Assembly: GCA_021521415.1 (NCBI GenBank)
Contig: JAIQDT010001935.1
Location: 28,589-92,588, forward strand
DNA from: Bidens hawaiensis
Taxonomy: Eukaryota > Streptophyta > Magnoliopsida > Asterales > Asteraceae
Direction of reading: 5' to 3'
Length of the DNA: 64,000 bases
Positions 22,460 through 33,505 of this stretch are shown here, piece after piece (within the stretch, counting starts at the first letter, position 1; each line of letters starts with the position of its first letter). A model generated the notes under the pieces. It was not told the DNA's origin, ran no database searches, and saw only the letters and a program-made list of their open reading frames with translations. The translations under genes were made by a program, and so were the position numbers.

Positions 22460-24637
22460 AACTATTATAAACGAGTCAAGTCAATAATATATTCACTTAA
22501 CTGAATAAATACTCATCATATATATATTATTAACATGGAATAAACATCATGGTCAAGGAGCAGGGTCTCGAAACAAAAATATAGACAATATAAGTTCTTA
22601 TTTGCAAATTTGTCCAGATTATTTTAAAGTTATTCAAATTCATGTGGTTTTGGGTCCCCTAAAAAAGAGTTTTCTGTCAATTAACAGAGATTTCGGTTCA
22701 CAAAATGATTTTTCGGTCCATATAATGAGTTTTCTGTCCGACACTGTTCATGAAAGGTCATGTACTACCGAGAACTTGAGTTCTCGGTCACTCAATGTTG
22801 GTTCTCGGTCAAGGTTTGACCGAGAACCCTTGAAATTTCTGAAGATCTTAGAAGTTTTCTGTTTGACCCATTGTTTTCGGTCAACTATCCCGAGAACCCA
22901 AGATCCCGAGATCTCTAAAGATCTCGGCCTTGAAACCCTTAAGAAAACCCTTGGGTTTCGTCTCGAAATTTGTGTCATCTTCTCTAAATCACCAAAACCA
23001 CCATTGTTAGTGAAACCTGCAACTTCAAGAAGCTCATAACATATCAAACACGCAACACACAAACATCATAATTCTTCATCCTAAACATGTTTAGAGTTTA
23101 ATAAGTTTATTAATTTATGCCATTCATTCTAATCAAGAAGGGTTTCACAGTGACCCGAGAACCTCTGCCAATGTTTCATGTACCTTTTAATACCAATGAT
23201 CTGAAGAAACAAATATGGTTTTGATGAGAAATAAGATGAAAAGGTTAAAAGCTTAGGGTTTTCGGCTTGAGAGAAATTAGCTAATCTCATATTTATGATA
23301 AAAACACCAATAATGCATGTTGATACCTTTGAAACTTCAAAACAGTAAGACTAGGCCGAAAACACGTGTAGTACTTGGGCCAAACCATCAAAATCAAGTT
23401 TCTTTCGTCACAAAACTGTTATGGGCCACTCTTACTTGGGCCGAGAACTGATTTTCAAGCCTAAACATGGCTTGATCCATGTAAAAAAATCTCTTATAGC
23501 ATTCGTATCGACAAGAGTAATCATGAGGTATAAAATAAAATCAAAAACAAATAATTATAAAAACAAAATAAAAGTAGAAATAATGACACAAGAAAATTTT
23601 AATTACTCGGTCTTCTTGTAATTTAGCAAATTTTGGGACCAGATTTCAATTTTGATAAACACGCAACCTCTTAAGAAAAGATCCGAACATGGAATCATAT
23701 TGATTAGGATGCTTTCACAATTATTCATGTTCAACGTTATTATGAAATAGAGAGACAAGTTGATAGCATGTATAGTAAACTTAGCATGATTTTCATTGCA
23801 TCAGTGATACGAGTTATGTTCAATTAGGCATAAATCTTAGATGGACATCACCCATGGACCTGTGATTCCTCCTATCTCTTCTCAAAGTGTATTTGGTTTT
23901 CTCCATATCACCCCAATTTTACTCCAACCCCCTAGTGTTAGATCAAAAGATTTTCTTTATATAAACGAATATTTTTAAGCTTTAAGGTTGAACGTTGGAC
24001 TTACAATCCATCCGTACATTCAGAGTGTTTAAGACTTATTTGAATGCCCCACCCTTGTAGTTCTAGTTTCACCCTTTAAGCTTTTGAAACGGAATTTAAT
24101 AACACAGTATTATATATACACAATATTTTTTTTATTTTTGTTTTTTTTTGTTTTGTTTTTTATAATTCAAAAACATAATATTTTTGGAAATCAAGACACT
24201 AACGAGCTCGTGTATGACTGCGTAACTACTTTTCTGCCTATCATTCGGAGAGATATATCTGGAGACATGCATATTTCTTCAAATGACTTTCCGCAGTAAG
24301 TGTAACAGATTTAGTTTATATCACTTCAACTTTTACGCATCATGGAAAGCTACCATGCAAATCAATGACTGTTCAAAAAGTCATTTAAGCCTAATAACTT
24401 CAAACGTTAGGCACAAAGAATCAATTTTACTATCACTTTCCAAAGTTTGGACCAATTTTCATTTGAAAATATTTTAAGCTTCTAAAAAGCTCTTAACTGA
24501 ATAATCATATCACTTTTCACTTGTGTTGCAGAAGAAAATTTTAAACTCAGTCGCCCCAGTCACTTTTAGTTTTTAGGTAAATGGCTATCCCGTATGTCTA
24601 TAGGTAGATAACATGACCAAACATATATAGAAATACA
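22460..24637 (-). other. O: region between pol and ORF3, distal part
   Basis: Non-coding part of O. At 22640-22930 there is an array of the word GTTCTCGGTC/GACCGAGAAC with perfect hairpins (22767-22788 and 22801-22827). Sequence at 23630-24480 is recognisably homologous, in reverse, to 47640-48260 of element D (for example the CATTCGGA...GCCTATCATTC block at 24235 against 47655, and the TGGACATCACC block near 23840). The second RNA-hairpin module of O ends at 24637, where F inserted. Confidence 0.65.
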
Positions 24638-24740
24638 TGTGACATTCATCAAATTCAGATCTCGAATTATATTCATTTTTTTAAACTTTTAATACGTAAA
24701 CCCAACTCAACATTTTAGAACCTTATTTACTTATTATATA

Positions 24741-26533
24741 TGATATGGTATAAATTATACATATTATTATATAAATATTTCCCTATAGTTTTAAGTACTT
24801 TTGAGCTAGATTTTTAATAATTTATTATTCTTAGTTGGTTCATATGTGAGGATTTAAGGTTTCATGAGACAATGAACTAAATTGATTATTTTTACTAAAC
24901 ATGTGATTGACGAGTGAAGCTTTAAACAATTATATATATATCAATCTTCTTTACGCCAAATTTTGTATAAAGAAAAAATGAACTTTTATAATAATTCATA
25001 TATAAATAAAGAGAAAAGAGAAAACATAAAAGGTATGAAATATATTTATTTAAATGAGAATGTTGAATACTTGTTTTGATGGTTTAGGTCACGGATGATC
25101 AAATTCTAAAAAGTGGACTTTATCATTTATTTCACTTTATGGGCTCGTTTAACACTTTAGCATTTGGGCTAGTCCAAGGATATTCAAAAGAATTTAAAAA
25201 AAACAAAGGAATGGCAATATGGCATGTCGGTTAGAGGATCCAGAGAATAAAAAGAACATTATTATTATTAGAGTGGTCGGCTGAGGGGGGGGGGGGGGGG
25301 GAACCCTACGGATGGAAATACGAAGAGACGAACATAAGGGTTCAACATCAAGGAGGGCAACAACAAAAAGAGAGAGCATCTTGGTTTGTGCGGGAGAGCA
25401 TCCGGGTTCAACACATACTCAACCAAACATCATTACTATTGGTTTGAATTTATTATTATCTTTATGAATTCATTATTTGAACCAGGTTATTTTCTTTTGT
25501 TCTTGAGTATGGTTGTTGGCTAAACCCTTAGACCGCCTAGGTTATGATAAACTTTTGTTGACGTTGGATTTAGTTTGGATTTTGTTTTCGTTTATGGTTT
25601 ATGATTAAGTAAAAGGTTTCTTGAATTTTATTTGATGCATATGTGTGCTTAGGTTTGTTTGGCGAGATTTATTGTTTCACAGTTCCCTTGGTGATTGTAT
25701 GTCATATAATAGGATTTTGTTAGGTCATTTACTGTGTGTTCTTGACTAATTTATGATTGACTTGCAATAAGATCATAGGAATAATATATTTAGTCAATCT
25801 AATAAAAGTGTGCTGCTAACCTAAAAAGTTGTAAGGTGATAGGTTATTGTTAGATCTTTGTTGATTAATATTGCTAGATTTAGTTCTTCGTAAGGAGTCC
25901 GTCTAAGTTTGATTAATTAACGTTGTCTAGCGAGTCAACTGAGTTCTTTAAACTACCTTTGATTTCCGCGCTGTAAGGTAGGATTTCTTATAGAGGTTCT
26001 TGTCATAAAATAAATTAGCGACCGTAAGGGAGTCTAATTAAAACCGGTAATTTTAATAGCTTATTAGGATTCCATAGGTGTCTTCTTGGGAAAGGTCAAG
26101 GGTCCTGTTCGGTTTCCCATTAAGTGAATAGTTTAAGATCTTGGTTCCATAACTTAGCATTTTCCAACCATTTGATAATTTATACATTAGGGATTCTAGC
26201 CTAGGTGGTTGTTCGTCGTCATCCGAATAAAGTGCAGGTTAAGTCGTCTTAAGTTTTATTAAATATTTTTAATTTGTTAAATATAGTTAGTAGTAAAACC
26301 CCCCTTAATAATAATAAATAATAGCCGTGTAAATAGTTAAGTCTAAGTTAGCTAGTTAACGTAATTTAAAGAGTCTCGTGGGTTCAATATCCGGACTTAC
26401 TTAGCTGTACTAGAGTCGACCGGTGCACCTGTCGGTTAGTAGTTTTAATTAAGTTAAGAGTCTAGAATTATTACTTAGTGTCTAGATTAGCTTATTTTTG
26501 GTTATTAATAATTAGACTACTTTTAGCATATCA
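24741..26533 (+). repeat. B: left LTR
   Basis: 1793-bp LTR, start TGATATGGTA and end TTTAGCATATCA. It carries an 18-G run at about 25287-25304 that mirrors the C-run at 57326 of the right LTR. It is followed not by a primer site but by an inverted polypurine tract. Confidence 0.85.
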
Positions 26534-26774
26534 AATATCCCCACACTTACTCTTTTTTTCGTCCCTGAAAAAGTGATTTGCAATGGAATTAGAATCGGTG
26601 AGTATGCAAAACCATGACATACCCCACAACATGACATACCCCCGTTATTAAGTAATACCCCAAAACCATCACCATAGGTGAGTATGCAAAATTTCATCTG
26701 TAGGGCTTACATGTAGCGTGTCCATTGCAAATCACTTTTTCAGGGACGAAAAAAAGCGTAAGTGTGGGGATATT
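26534..26774. repeat. B: inverted pair of polypurine tracts
   Basis: The left arm (26534 to about 26588: inverted GTAAGTGTGGGGATATT, then the inverted GGGACGAAAAA block) and the right arm (about 26721-26774) are reverse complements. The centre contains sequence homologous to the pre-polypurine-tract region of element A (CACCTATGGTGATGG). Each tract abuts an LTR 3' end in the wrong orientation (TGATATGCTAAAAG). Confidence 0.85.
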
Positions 26775-27557
26775 TGATATGCTAAAAGTAGTCTAATTAT
26801 TAATAACTAAAAATAAGCTAATCTAGACACTAAGTAATAATTCTAGACTCTTAACTTAACTAAAACAACTAACCGGCAAGTGAACCGGTCGATTCTAGTA
26901 CAGCTAAGTAAGTCCGAATATCGAACTCACGAGACTCTTTAAATTACGTTGACTAGCTAACTTAGACTTAACTATTGACACGACTATTATTTATTATTAT
27001 TAAGGGGGATTTTACTACTAACTATATTTAACTAATTAAAAATATTTAATAAAACTTAAGACGACTTAACCTGGACTTTAGTCGGATGATGACGAACAAC
27101 CACCTAGGCTAGAATCCCTAATGTATAAATTATCAAATGGTTTGAAAATGCTAAGTTATGGAACCAGGATCTTAAACTATTCACTTAATGGGAAACCGAA
27201 CAGGACCCTTGACCTTTCTCAAGAAGACACCTATGGAATCCTAATAAGCTATTAAAATTATCGGTTTTAATTATACTCCCTTACGGAAGCTAATTTATTT
27301 TATGACAAGAACCTCTATAAGAAATCCTACCTTACAGCGCGGAAATCAAAGGTAGTTTAAAGAACTCACTTGACTCGCTAGACAACGTTAATTAATCAAA
27401 TTAGACGGGCTCCTTACGAAGAACTAAATCTAGCAATATTAATCAACAAAGATCTAACAATAACCTATCACCTTACAACTTTTTAGGTTAGGAGCACACT
27501 TTTATTAGATTGACTAAAAGTATTATCCTATGATCTTATTGCAAATCAATCATAAAC
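26775..27557 (-). repeat. B: partial LTR (3' part), first copy
   Basis: Minus-oriented 3' part of the LTR. Compared with the full LTR at 56095 it stops after AATCATAAAC, where the sequence changes to the ORF end (CTCAATCAGGAGG). Confidence 0.85.
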
Positions 27558-27908
27558 CTCAATCAGGAGGCTTCTCCTTGATCCTCTTCCCATCGGTGCT
27601 CCTCAACAGTCTCCTCTTAAAATTAGTTGGGAAGAAACTAATTTCCAAACATATATAGGCCCAAAAATACGCATTCAGCTCAATCCCCCCATTAATAAAA
27701 TTATGAAAATATGACCAACTCCACACACTTAGATTCTTGAGCCCATATTTCTTCCTTCTCGGGGCTCTTGATTTACGTGGCGATCCACGAACAACTATTT
27801 TTAAAAACCGATCAGCTTTACCACGCAAATGCGGATGATCTTTCACAATGAGATGCAGTTCTTCATTCTTCAATTCTTCGGATATCTCTTGTGATTCATC
27901 TTTGAATT

Positions 27909-28433
27909 TGTTGGTGCATGTTTTGTAACAGATGATCTTTTGTGTTTGTTAGAATTGAGAGCAACGGTCAAAGGGGAGTCTGTTGGTGCATTTTGTGACC
28001 GTCGCTTTGCAATTCTGACCAGCGGAGACGCCATAGGCGAAGTTAGAACAACTTCGCCTACAGGCCCAAGCCCAAGCCCGCGAAGTTGGTTTATCTATAT
28101 ATATGTGTGTCTTGTTTAGGGTTTAGTATCCAGAAAAGTTAGAGTATTGTGTGTTTAGTTCAATTGTTTAGAGAGAAACAGAGAGGGAGAGTCGTGTGGG
28201 ACGGCCCGAGGTAGAGCTCACCTCGGGTCGGCTGTGTTTTGTTTATGTTTGGTATGTAACGTGTTTTGGTTATTATATAAAAGATCTGCAGATGTGTTTA
28301 TCCCATTCGTGTGTTTGTTTGAGTGTAATCGTGTTCTTCGTCTTCTACACCATAAACGAGTCTAGGAGGATTCCGCACTCCTAGACATCGTGCGGATCTC
28401 GTATCGATCAGCGACTCCCCGGGGGGACTTACA
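27909..28433 (+). repeat. E: 5' LTR
   Basis: 525 bp. It includes an internal second TGTTGGTGCATTTTG preceded by AAGGGGAGTC, a hairpin GGCGAAGTT-AGAAC-AACTTCGCC, a TATA-like CTATATATATGTG near 28092 and the shared U5 with ACTCCTAGAC. Confidence 0.85.
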
Positions 28434-28435
28434 AG

Positions 28436-28447
28436 TGGTATCAGAGC
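28436..28447 (+). promoter_or_regulatory. E: primer-binding site, tRNA-iMet type
   Basis: TGGTATCAGAGC, the complement of the initiator-Met tRNA 3' end, 2 bp after the LTR. Confidence 0.9.
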
Positions 28448-28539
28448 CTTAGGCTCTTATGCTATGGTTCGAGATCTGCGTTTTGGTGTTTCTGGCACGT
28501 TTCTGATGCGTTTTTGGCCGAACAGCCGCTGCAGGCAAA

Positions 28540-28770
28540 GTTATTGGGTTCAGGCGAAGTTGTTGCTTAAATTTTAGGGTTTAGGTGAAGTTAGCAGCCA
28601 GGCGAAGTTATGGACAGGCGAAGTTATGGCCAGGCGAAGTTATGAGGGGCGAAGTTGACTTTTAGGCGAAGTTGACTTTTAGGCGAAGTTATAGTCAGGC
28701 GAAGTTAATGAGGGGCGATGTTGACTTTTAGGCGAAGTTGACTTTCAGGCGAAGTTGACCATGGGCGAAG
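28540..28770. repeat. E: GCGAAGTT word array in leader
   Basis: About a dozen GGCGAAGTT words, many followed by GACTTTTA, with irregular spacing of 10-25 bp. The equivalent array in D is at 39775-39980. Confidence 0.88.
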
Positions 28771-29678
28771 ATAAAAAAAAAAAAAAAATTGTTTGGAGTT
28801 TTCGTCTGAATGGCCAGGTGTACACGATTATTGTGAGACCGAAGACGTTGTTCCGTCAACGAGTGAATCTTGGTATCTCTTGGTCTTACGTGTGAACAAA
28901 TACGGGTCAACTCTGGATATGGAGTTGAAGTTGTGAATGGGATTTTGATTGAAACTGGATATTGACACATATTTGGGTGTTTTTGGGCAAAGAAATTGTT
29001 GTTGTTCGAGGTTGACCAACTGAAGAAAGTCAAATTGATCTGAAGGTTTTCGTCATTACTGGATTACGGTCAGAGCATATTATTTATGTTATTTTCAAGG
29101 CGTTCGAGAATTGGATCCTGAAACGTGATGCTTATTTATTAAAGTGACAATTTTGGAGCAAGTTGGATTTAATCGGGAATTAAAGTGTTTATGTTCTTGA
29201 TCGTTATCCATGGTGATTGAAGATGCTTCGGATTAATTAATGGTCATGTGTGTTAGATTCTGTCAAGGTGTTTTTGTGATGAAATTGATCACTTGATGTT
29301 GAGTAGTTGAAGATTGAACCTTATCTTACTATACAATTCCGACGTGTTGGTGAAGTTGTGGAAGGAGCCCAACTTCACGTGTTGGTGAAGTTAGAAGAAC
29401 TTCACGTGATTGGTTGAGATGATCAATTAGGCACGGGGATGCATGCATGTCAAAGACCTCAATTGATATAGTCGAAGAAGCTTACACTGAAGGGGAGATC
29501 TGATATGGAAGACGTCGGGCGATTGGTAGATTTGTGAAGCTACAAGACAGTTTCAGACACGGCTAGTTGAAGACAGGACGGGTGATGCATGTATTTGTGA
29601 AGTTCAAGTTTGAAGATCACAGTGCAATCGAGTCCTACAAGAAGGAGCAAACAGAAGATCATCAGTTAAGAGGGAGTC

Positions 29679-30215
29679 TGTTGGTGCATGTTTTGTAACA
29701 GATGATCTTTTGTGTTTGTTAGAATTGAGAGCAACGGTCAAAGGGGAGTCTGTTGGTGCATTTTGTGACCGTCGCTATGCAATTCTGACCAGCGGAGACG
29801 CCATCGGCGAAGTTAGAACAACTTCGCCTACAGGCCCAAGCCCAAGCCCGCGAAGTTGGTTTATCTATATATATGTGTGTCTTGTTTAGGGTTTAGTATC
29901 CAGAAAAGTTAGAGTATTGTGTGTTTAGTTCAATTGTTTAGAGAGAAACAGAGAGGGAGAGTCGTGTGGGACGGCCCGAGGTAGAGCTCACCTCGGGTCG
30001 GCTGTGTTTTGTTTTTGTTTGGTATGTAACGTGTTTTGGTTATTATATAAAAGATCTGCAGATGTGTTTATCCCATTCGTGTGTTTGTTCGTGTGTTTGT
30101 TTGAGTGTAATCGTGTTCTTCGTCTTCTACACCATAAACGAGTTTAGGAGGATTCCGCACTCCTAGACATCGTGCGGATCTCGTATCGATCAGCGACGCC
30201 CCGGGGGGACTTACA
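29679..30215 (+). repeat. E: 3' LTR
   Basis: 537 bp, nearly identical to the 5' LTR except for the 12-bp duplication near 30080-30095 and a few substitutions. Confidence 0.87.
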
Positions 30216-31016
30216 GACATTTAGTTTTTTAACCAGCTCCCTGAATAACAAAACTTCAAGCTCCTCAATATCTCTTTCGGGGTTAAAATCTCTCTCATCT
30301 ATATCAGCTACACCCGCCTAATCTTCACCAAATTCATCCCTAAACTCGTCTTCCCAAGAGGGAATACGCTCCTCTGTCTTATCCTGCAATCCAACATCCT
30401 CAAACTCGATCGTCGGCTCATAAAATTGTATTTTAGACTTTAAGCCTCGTCGAAAATCATTCATTATATCTTAAAGTGGTGCTTTTGGATTAATTCTATG
30501 GGTGACACGTAAAATATCGTATAATATCTCTTCTGGATGTGGTATGTGATCCATCATTGCACCAGATGTGTCTTTACAACCAATAATATTCCCCATCTTA
30601 TCATACACCACGCAGAATCTGGGTTGGTAGCTGTTTTTATCTTGGTCAATAATTGCTTGTATTTCTAACTCCCATATGCTTAAACATCTTTGATCTTTAT
30701 GAGGATTTTCTTCAACTCTGGCCCTGTAGTAATAATCCATGAAGATCACTGCAAAGATAAACTTAAACAGAAAAGGATCACGAGCACCAAATAGTAGTAA
30801 AATAAAAAAATAAAAAATATAAATATATATATATATATATATTAAAGAAAACTAAACTAATTAAAAGAAATTAAACTAAACTATATTAACCTAACTCCTA
30901 CGACTCAAAACAAACTATAAACAAAAACTTCTTAAACTCCTACGACTCAAACGAAAATAAAATAAATAGCACGTATGTAGCAAATAAGTCCACGCTAATA
31001 ACGCAATCGCCAAGAG

Positions 31017-31035
31017 TCCCTGGCAATGGCGTCAA
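31017..31035 (-). promoter_or_regulatory. B: internal primer-binding site (second unit)
   Basis: On the minus strand TTGACGCCATTGCCAGGGA, close to the tRNA-Asp site, directly after the partial LTR at 31041. Confidence 0.7.
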
Positions 31036-31689
31036 AAACTTGATGTGCTAAAAGTAGTCTAATTATTAGTAACTAAAAATAAGCTAATCTAGACACTAAG
31101 TAATAATTCTAGACTCTTAACTTAACTAAAACTACTAACCGGCACGTGAACCGGTCGACTCTAGTACAGCTAAGTAAGTCCGGATATCGAACCCACGAGA
31201 CTCTTTAAATTACGTTAACTAGATAACTTAGACTTAACTATTTACACGGCTATTATTTATTATTATTAATGTAAGGCCCTGTTACCGGTAGCCCTACTTT
31301 CGTGTTGGATTTACTCATAAACGCAGTTCTAAATATCAAAGTTAATTTAAACATTCGCGGAACATTAAAAACTTTCATAAAACATTTCGTAACAGTCCAA
31401 AACATGTCTTAAACAAACAACTTGTCTTTCAAAAACAAAGTAATTAAAACATATCACGTCTTAAGCCTTCTGATGCCAGCCTCTTATTCAATGCCACGTG
31501 TCCCCTCAAGCGAGCTGCCTCATCCTACTCACCTGCGTGCATACTAAAAGTCAGCTACGCTGAGTGAGTTCTTGTTAATCATACATTATACAATACACAT
31601 AAACTTATATTCTTTCAATCATACTTTCATACTTTCTTTTGTACTAACTTGCTTTCATATCTTACGTTATAAAGAGCATTACGCCCTAC

Positions 31690-31945
31690 ATTCCTCGAGT
31701 ATTATAAGGGCTCGGTACCCTCCTTCCTCGAGTATTATTAGGGCTCGGTACCCTCCTTCCTCGAGTATTATTAGGGCTCGGTACCCTCTTTCCTCGAGTA
31801 TTATTAGGGCTCGGTACCCTCTTTCCTCGAATATTAGTAGGGTTCGGTTCCCTAGTTCTCGAATATTAGTAGGGTTCGATTCCCTCTCCGTTACCATACA
31901 ACCATACATCATACCTCGAGTATTATTAGGGCTCGGTACCCTTTT
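31690..31945. repeat. C 3' LTR: 33-bp tandem array
   Basis: About six head-to-tail copies of a 33-bp unit (TCCTCGAGTATTATTAGGG then CTCGGTACCCT) plus one more copy near 31914-31943. Because 33 is a multiple of 3, open frames on both strands are a by-product. The 5' LTR has the matching array at 38931-39180. Confidence 0.9.
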
Positions 31946-32367
31946 CGTAACCATACAACCATACAACCATCCTTTCCTTCTTTTATTAACCTTATCACGT
32001 TCATACACATAAGCATACATATCATACTTACCTTATACATAGCGTTACAACCTGACAGTACGTGCAATATCCGAAGATCGTTCACGTACCATCAAGCAAT
32101 CATTCATACATTTCTTATTATTCACATAAGGCATACACTTATCTCTTAGGATAAACGTATTAACAACATATTGAGTATGCACACAGCCCCGAAAACATAA
32201 CACATAAATGGGGCTAGAAACTCACCTGAATCCTGTTACACTCTCCGTTAATCGTTATTCCCTTCTTGAGTTGTGCACAGCTAACTGTATAATATTTACA
32301 TGTATTAATTAACTACTACTACTCATGTAGTTTTTCTATCTTTATATAACCCACAACGAACGGGGGT

Positions 32368-32440
32368 CCGGGGGCAGCGCCCCTGGCAGCGGGGTCTAGG
32401 GGCGGCAGCCCCTAGCAGGGTCCAAGGGGCAGAGCCCCTG
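32368..32440. repeat. C 3' LTR: three consecutive GC-rich hairpins
   Basis: GGGGC-AGC-GCCCC (32371-32383), CTAGGGGC-GGCA-GCCCCTAG (32396-32415) and AGGGGC-AGA-GCCCCT (32425-32439), in otherwise AT-rich LTR. The 5' LTR copy is at about 53266-53345. Confidence 0.85.
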
Positions 32441-32524
32441 GCTGGGGTCGAGCTGTCTTAATTTCCATTAACTGTCTTAACACATTTTTCATTAAGTTTT
32501 TAATTTATTTTCTCATTTGCTAAC

Positions 32525-32875
32525 TCCAGCGAACTTATCATTAAGCGAACTTAACAATAAGCGAACTTAACATTAAGCTAACTTATCGTTAGCGAACATA
32601 AGCATAGGCGAAATTAGTGTTCGGCGAAGTTAACCCTAGGCAAACATATGCTAGGCGTAGTTGAGCATTAGTGAACTTAGCCTTAGGCGAAGTTATCATG
32701 GGCGAACTTATCACCAGGCGAAGTTACAGTTTGGCGAACTTGGCCTTAGGCGAAGTTAATCTTAAGCGAACATATGCCAGGCGAAGTTGTCAGGGGCGAA
32801 CTTGGCTGGCGAACTTGCTTGCAAGCAAACTTGCTTGAAGGCGAAGTTGGCTTGCAGGCGAAGTTATTCAGCATT
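32525..32875. repeat. C 3' LTR: GCGAACTT / GCGAAGTT word array
   Basis: About 20 copies of GCGAACTTA or GGCGAAGTTA words with spacers of 5-15 bp. The 5' LTR copy is at about 53450-53795. Confidence 0.88.
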
Positions 32876-33297
32876 CTCCTATGTTCATTCGTAATCACCA
32901 GAATCACCCTCGTTTCAACGAGAAATTCTTGGATATGACGTTAACAAGTCCCGCAATCATTCCCATGGCCTTGTTCGGGTAAACCTTAGCCCAGAATGAC
33001 GTAAAGTTTGGACCTTTATGGTAAAAACGTTCAATACTACGTAAACTTTAAAGGTCAAGAACATACCTTTTGTGCTCGTTCGATCTTGGTTAGCTTGTTT
33101 AGGAACTCTAGATCTCGTGTAGGACTCGAATAACAAAAATCTAATCACAACTAACATTTACTCTCTATCGGATCTTGCTCGTTTCTCTCTCTCGGCCGTC
33201 GGCCGTATATGGTGGTGTGGTGTATGTGTTTTAGGAGTGTGTTAGTGAATAAGATGGTAAGAATGAGTATTTAGAGTTTTAGGTTGGTTTAGGGGAA

Positions 33298-33304
33298 ATT
33301 TATA
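33298..33304 (-). promoter_or_regulatory. C 3' LTR: TATA-like box
   Basis: TATAAAT on the minus strand, with a pyrimidine-rich leader (CTCTCTCT) downstream near 33183-33195. Confidence 0.5.
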
Positions 33305-33462
33305 TCCCTTAAAGCCCATGGACCTAAGGCCCATTCCCATTTAACCCACCTTAATTAATCTAAGTCCATGATCCGTTCTTTACTCGATATTACTTAATTA
33401 ATAACGCGAAATCACTAAACGTAACTTTCTTTATTTATCATTATAATATTCATGATGTTACA

Positions 33463-33477
33463 AGTCTTCCCTCCTTA
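33463..33477 (-). promoter_or_regulatory. C: polypurine tract
   Basis: TAAGGAGGGAAGACT on the minus strand, adjacent to the 3' LTR start. Confidence 0.75.
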
Positions 33478-33505
33478 CGGAGGTTTCGTCCCCGAAACCT
33501 AACTA

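Larger units (their letters stand above)
27909..30215 (+). mobile_element. E: short non-autonomous Copia (TRIM/LARD-like)
   Basis: A 2307-bp element with LTRs at 27909-28433 (525 bp) and 29679-30215 (537 bp). Both start TGTTGGTGCATG and end GGGGACTTACA. The longer 3' LTR has an extra 12-bp GTGTGTTTGTTC-type copy. The tRNA-iMet primer site follows the first LTR, and a GAGGGAGTC polypurine tract precedes the second. The 1.25-kb interior has a GCGAAGTT word array (28540-28770) and no ORF. The flanks are GAATT and GACAT; the uninterrupted B copy at 55258 reads GACAT, so the left flank has two changes. Its LTR U5 and interior are close to those of D. Confidence 0.88.
27558..30752 (-). pseudogene. 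B: small gag-like ORF, first copy (split by element E)
   Basis: Minus-strand frame from about 30749 down to 27559 with E (27909-30215) removed. It contains CLSIWELEIQAIID, FCVVYDKMGNIIGCKD and HRINPKAPL, then an in-frame TAA, an acidic stretch, VKDHPHLRGKADRFLKIV, the KKYGLKNLSVWSWSYFHNF block and the tail FKRRLLRSTDGKRIKEKPPD. The order and the MGNxxGxKDxSG and DGKRIKEKPPD motifs match the element A ORF. A stop after KAPL and other changes make it a pseudogene. Function is unknown, probably gag-like. Confidence 0.65.
31270..33462 (-). repeat. C: 3' LTR
   Basis: 2193 bp, plus-strand start TGTAAGGCCCTG and end ATGATGTTACA. It contains the 33-bp tandem array, three GC-rich hairpins, a GCGAACTT word array and a TATA-like box. 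Confidence 0.92.

Noticed and set aside
24084..24299. Phe-rich short frame starting MKRNLITQYY
   Set aside because: Lies in the non-coding post-pol spacer of O over a poly-T tract; no homology beyond the spacer.
25194..25379. Pro-run peptide and G/C homopolymers (25287, 57326, 21985, 61687)
   Set aside because: Homopolymer G/C runs of 10-18 bp inside repeats; likely length-variable and prone to sequencing or assembly error, so no meaning is assigned.
31572..32012. Open frames on both strands encoding an 11-residue repeat (RALIILEE-type)
   Set aside because: By-product of the 33-bp tandem array in the C LTR; the unit is divisible by 3 so frames stay open. The same is seen at 38918-39229.
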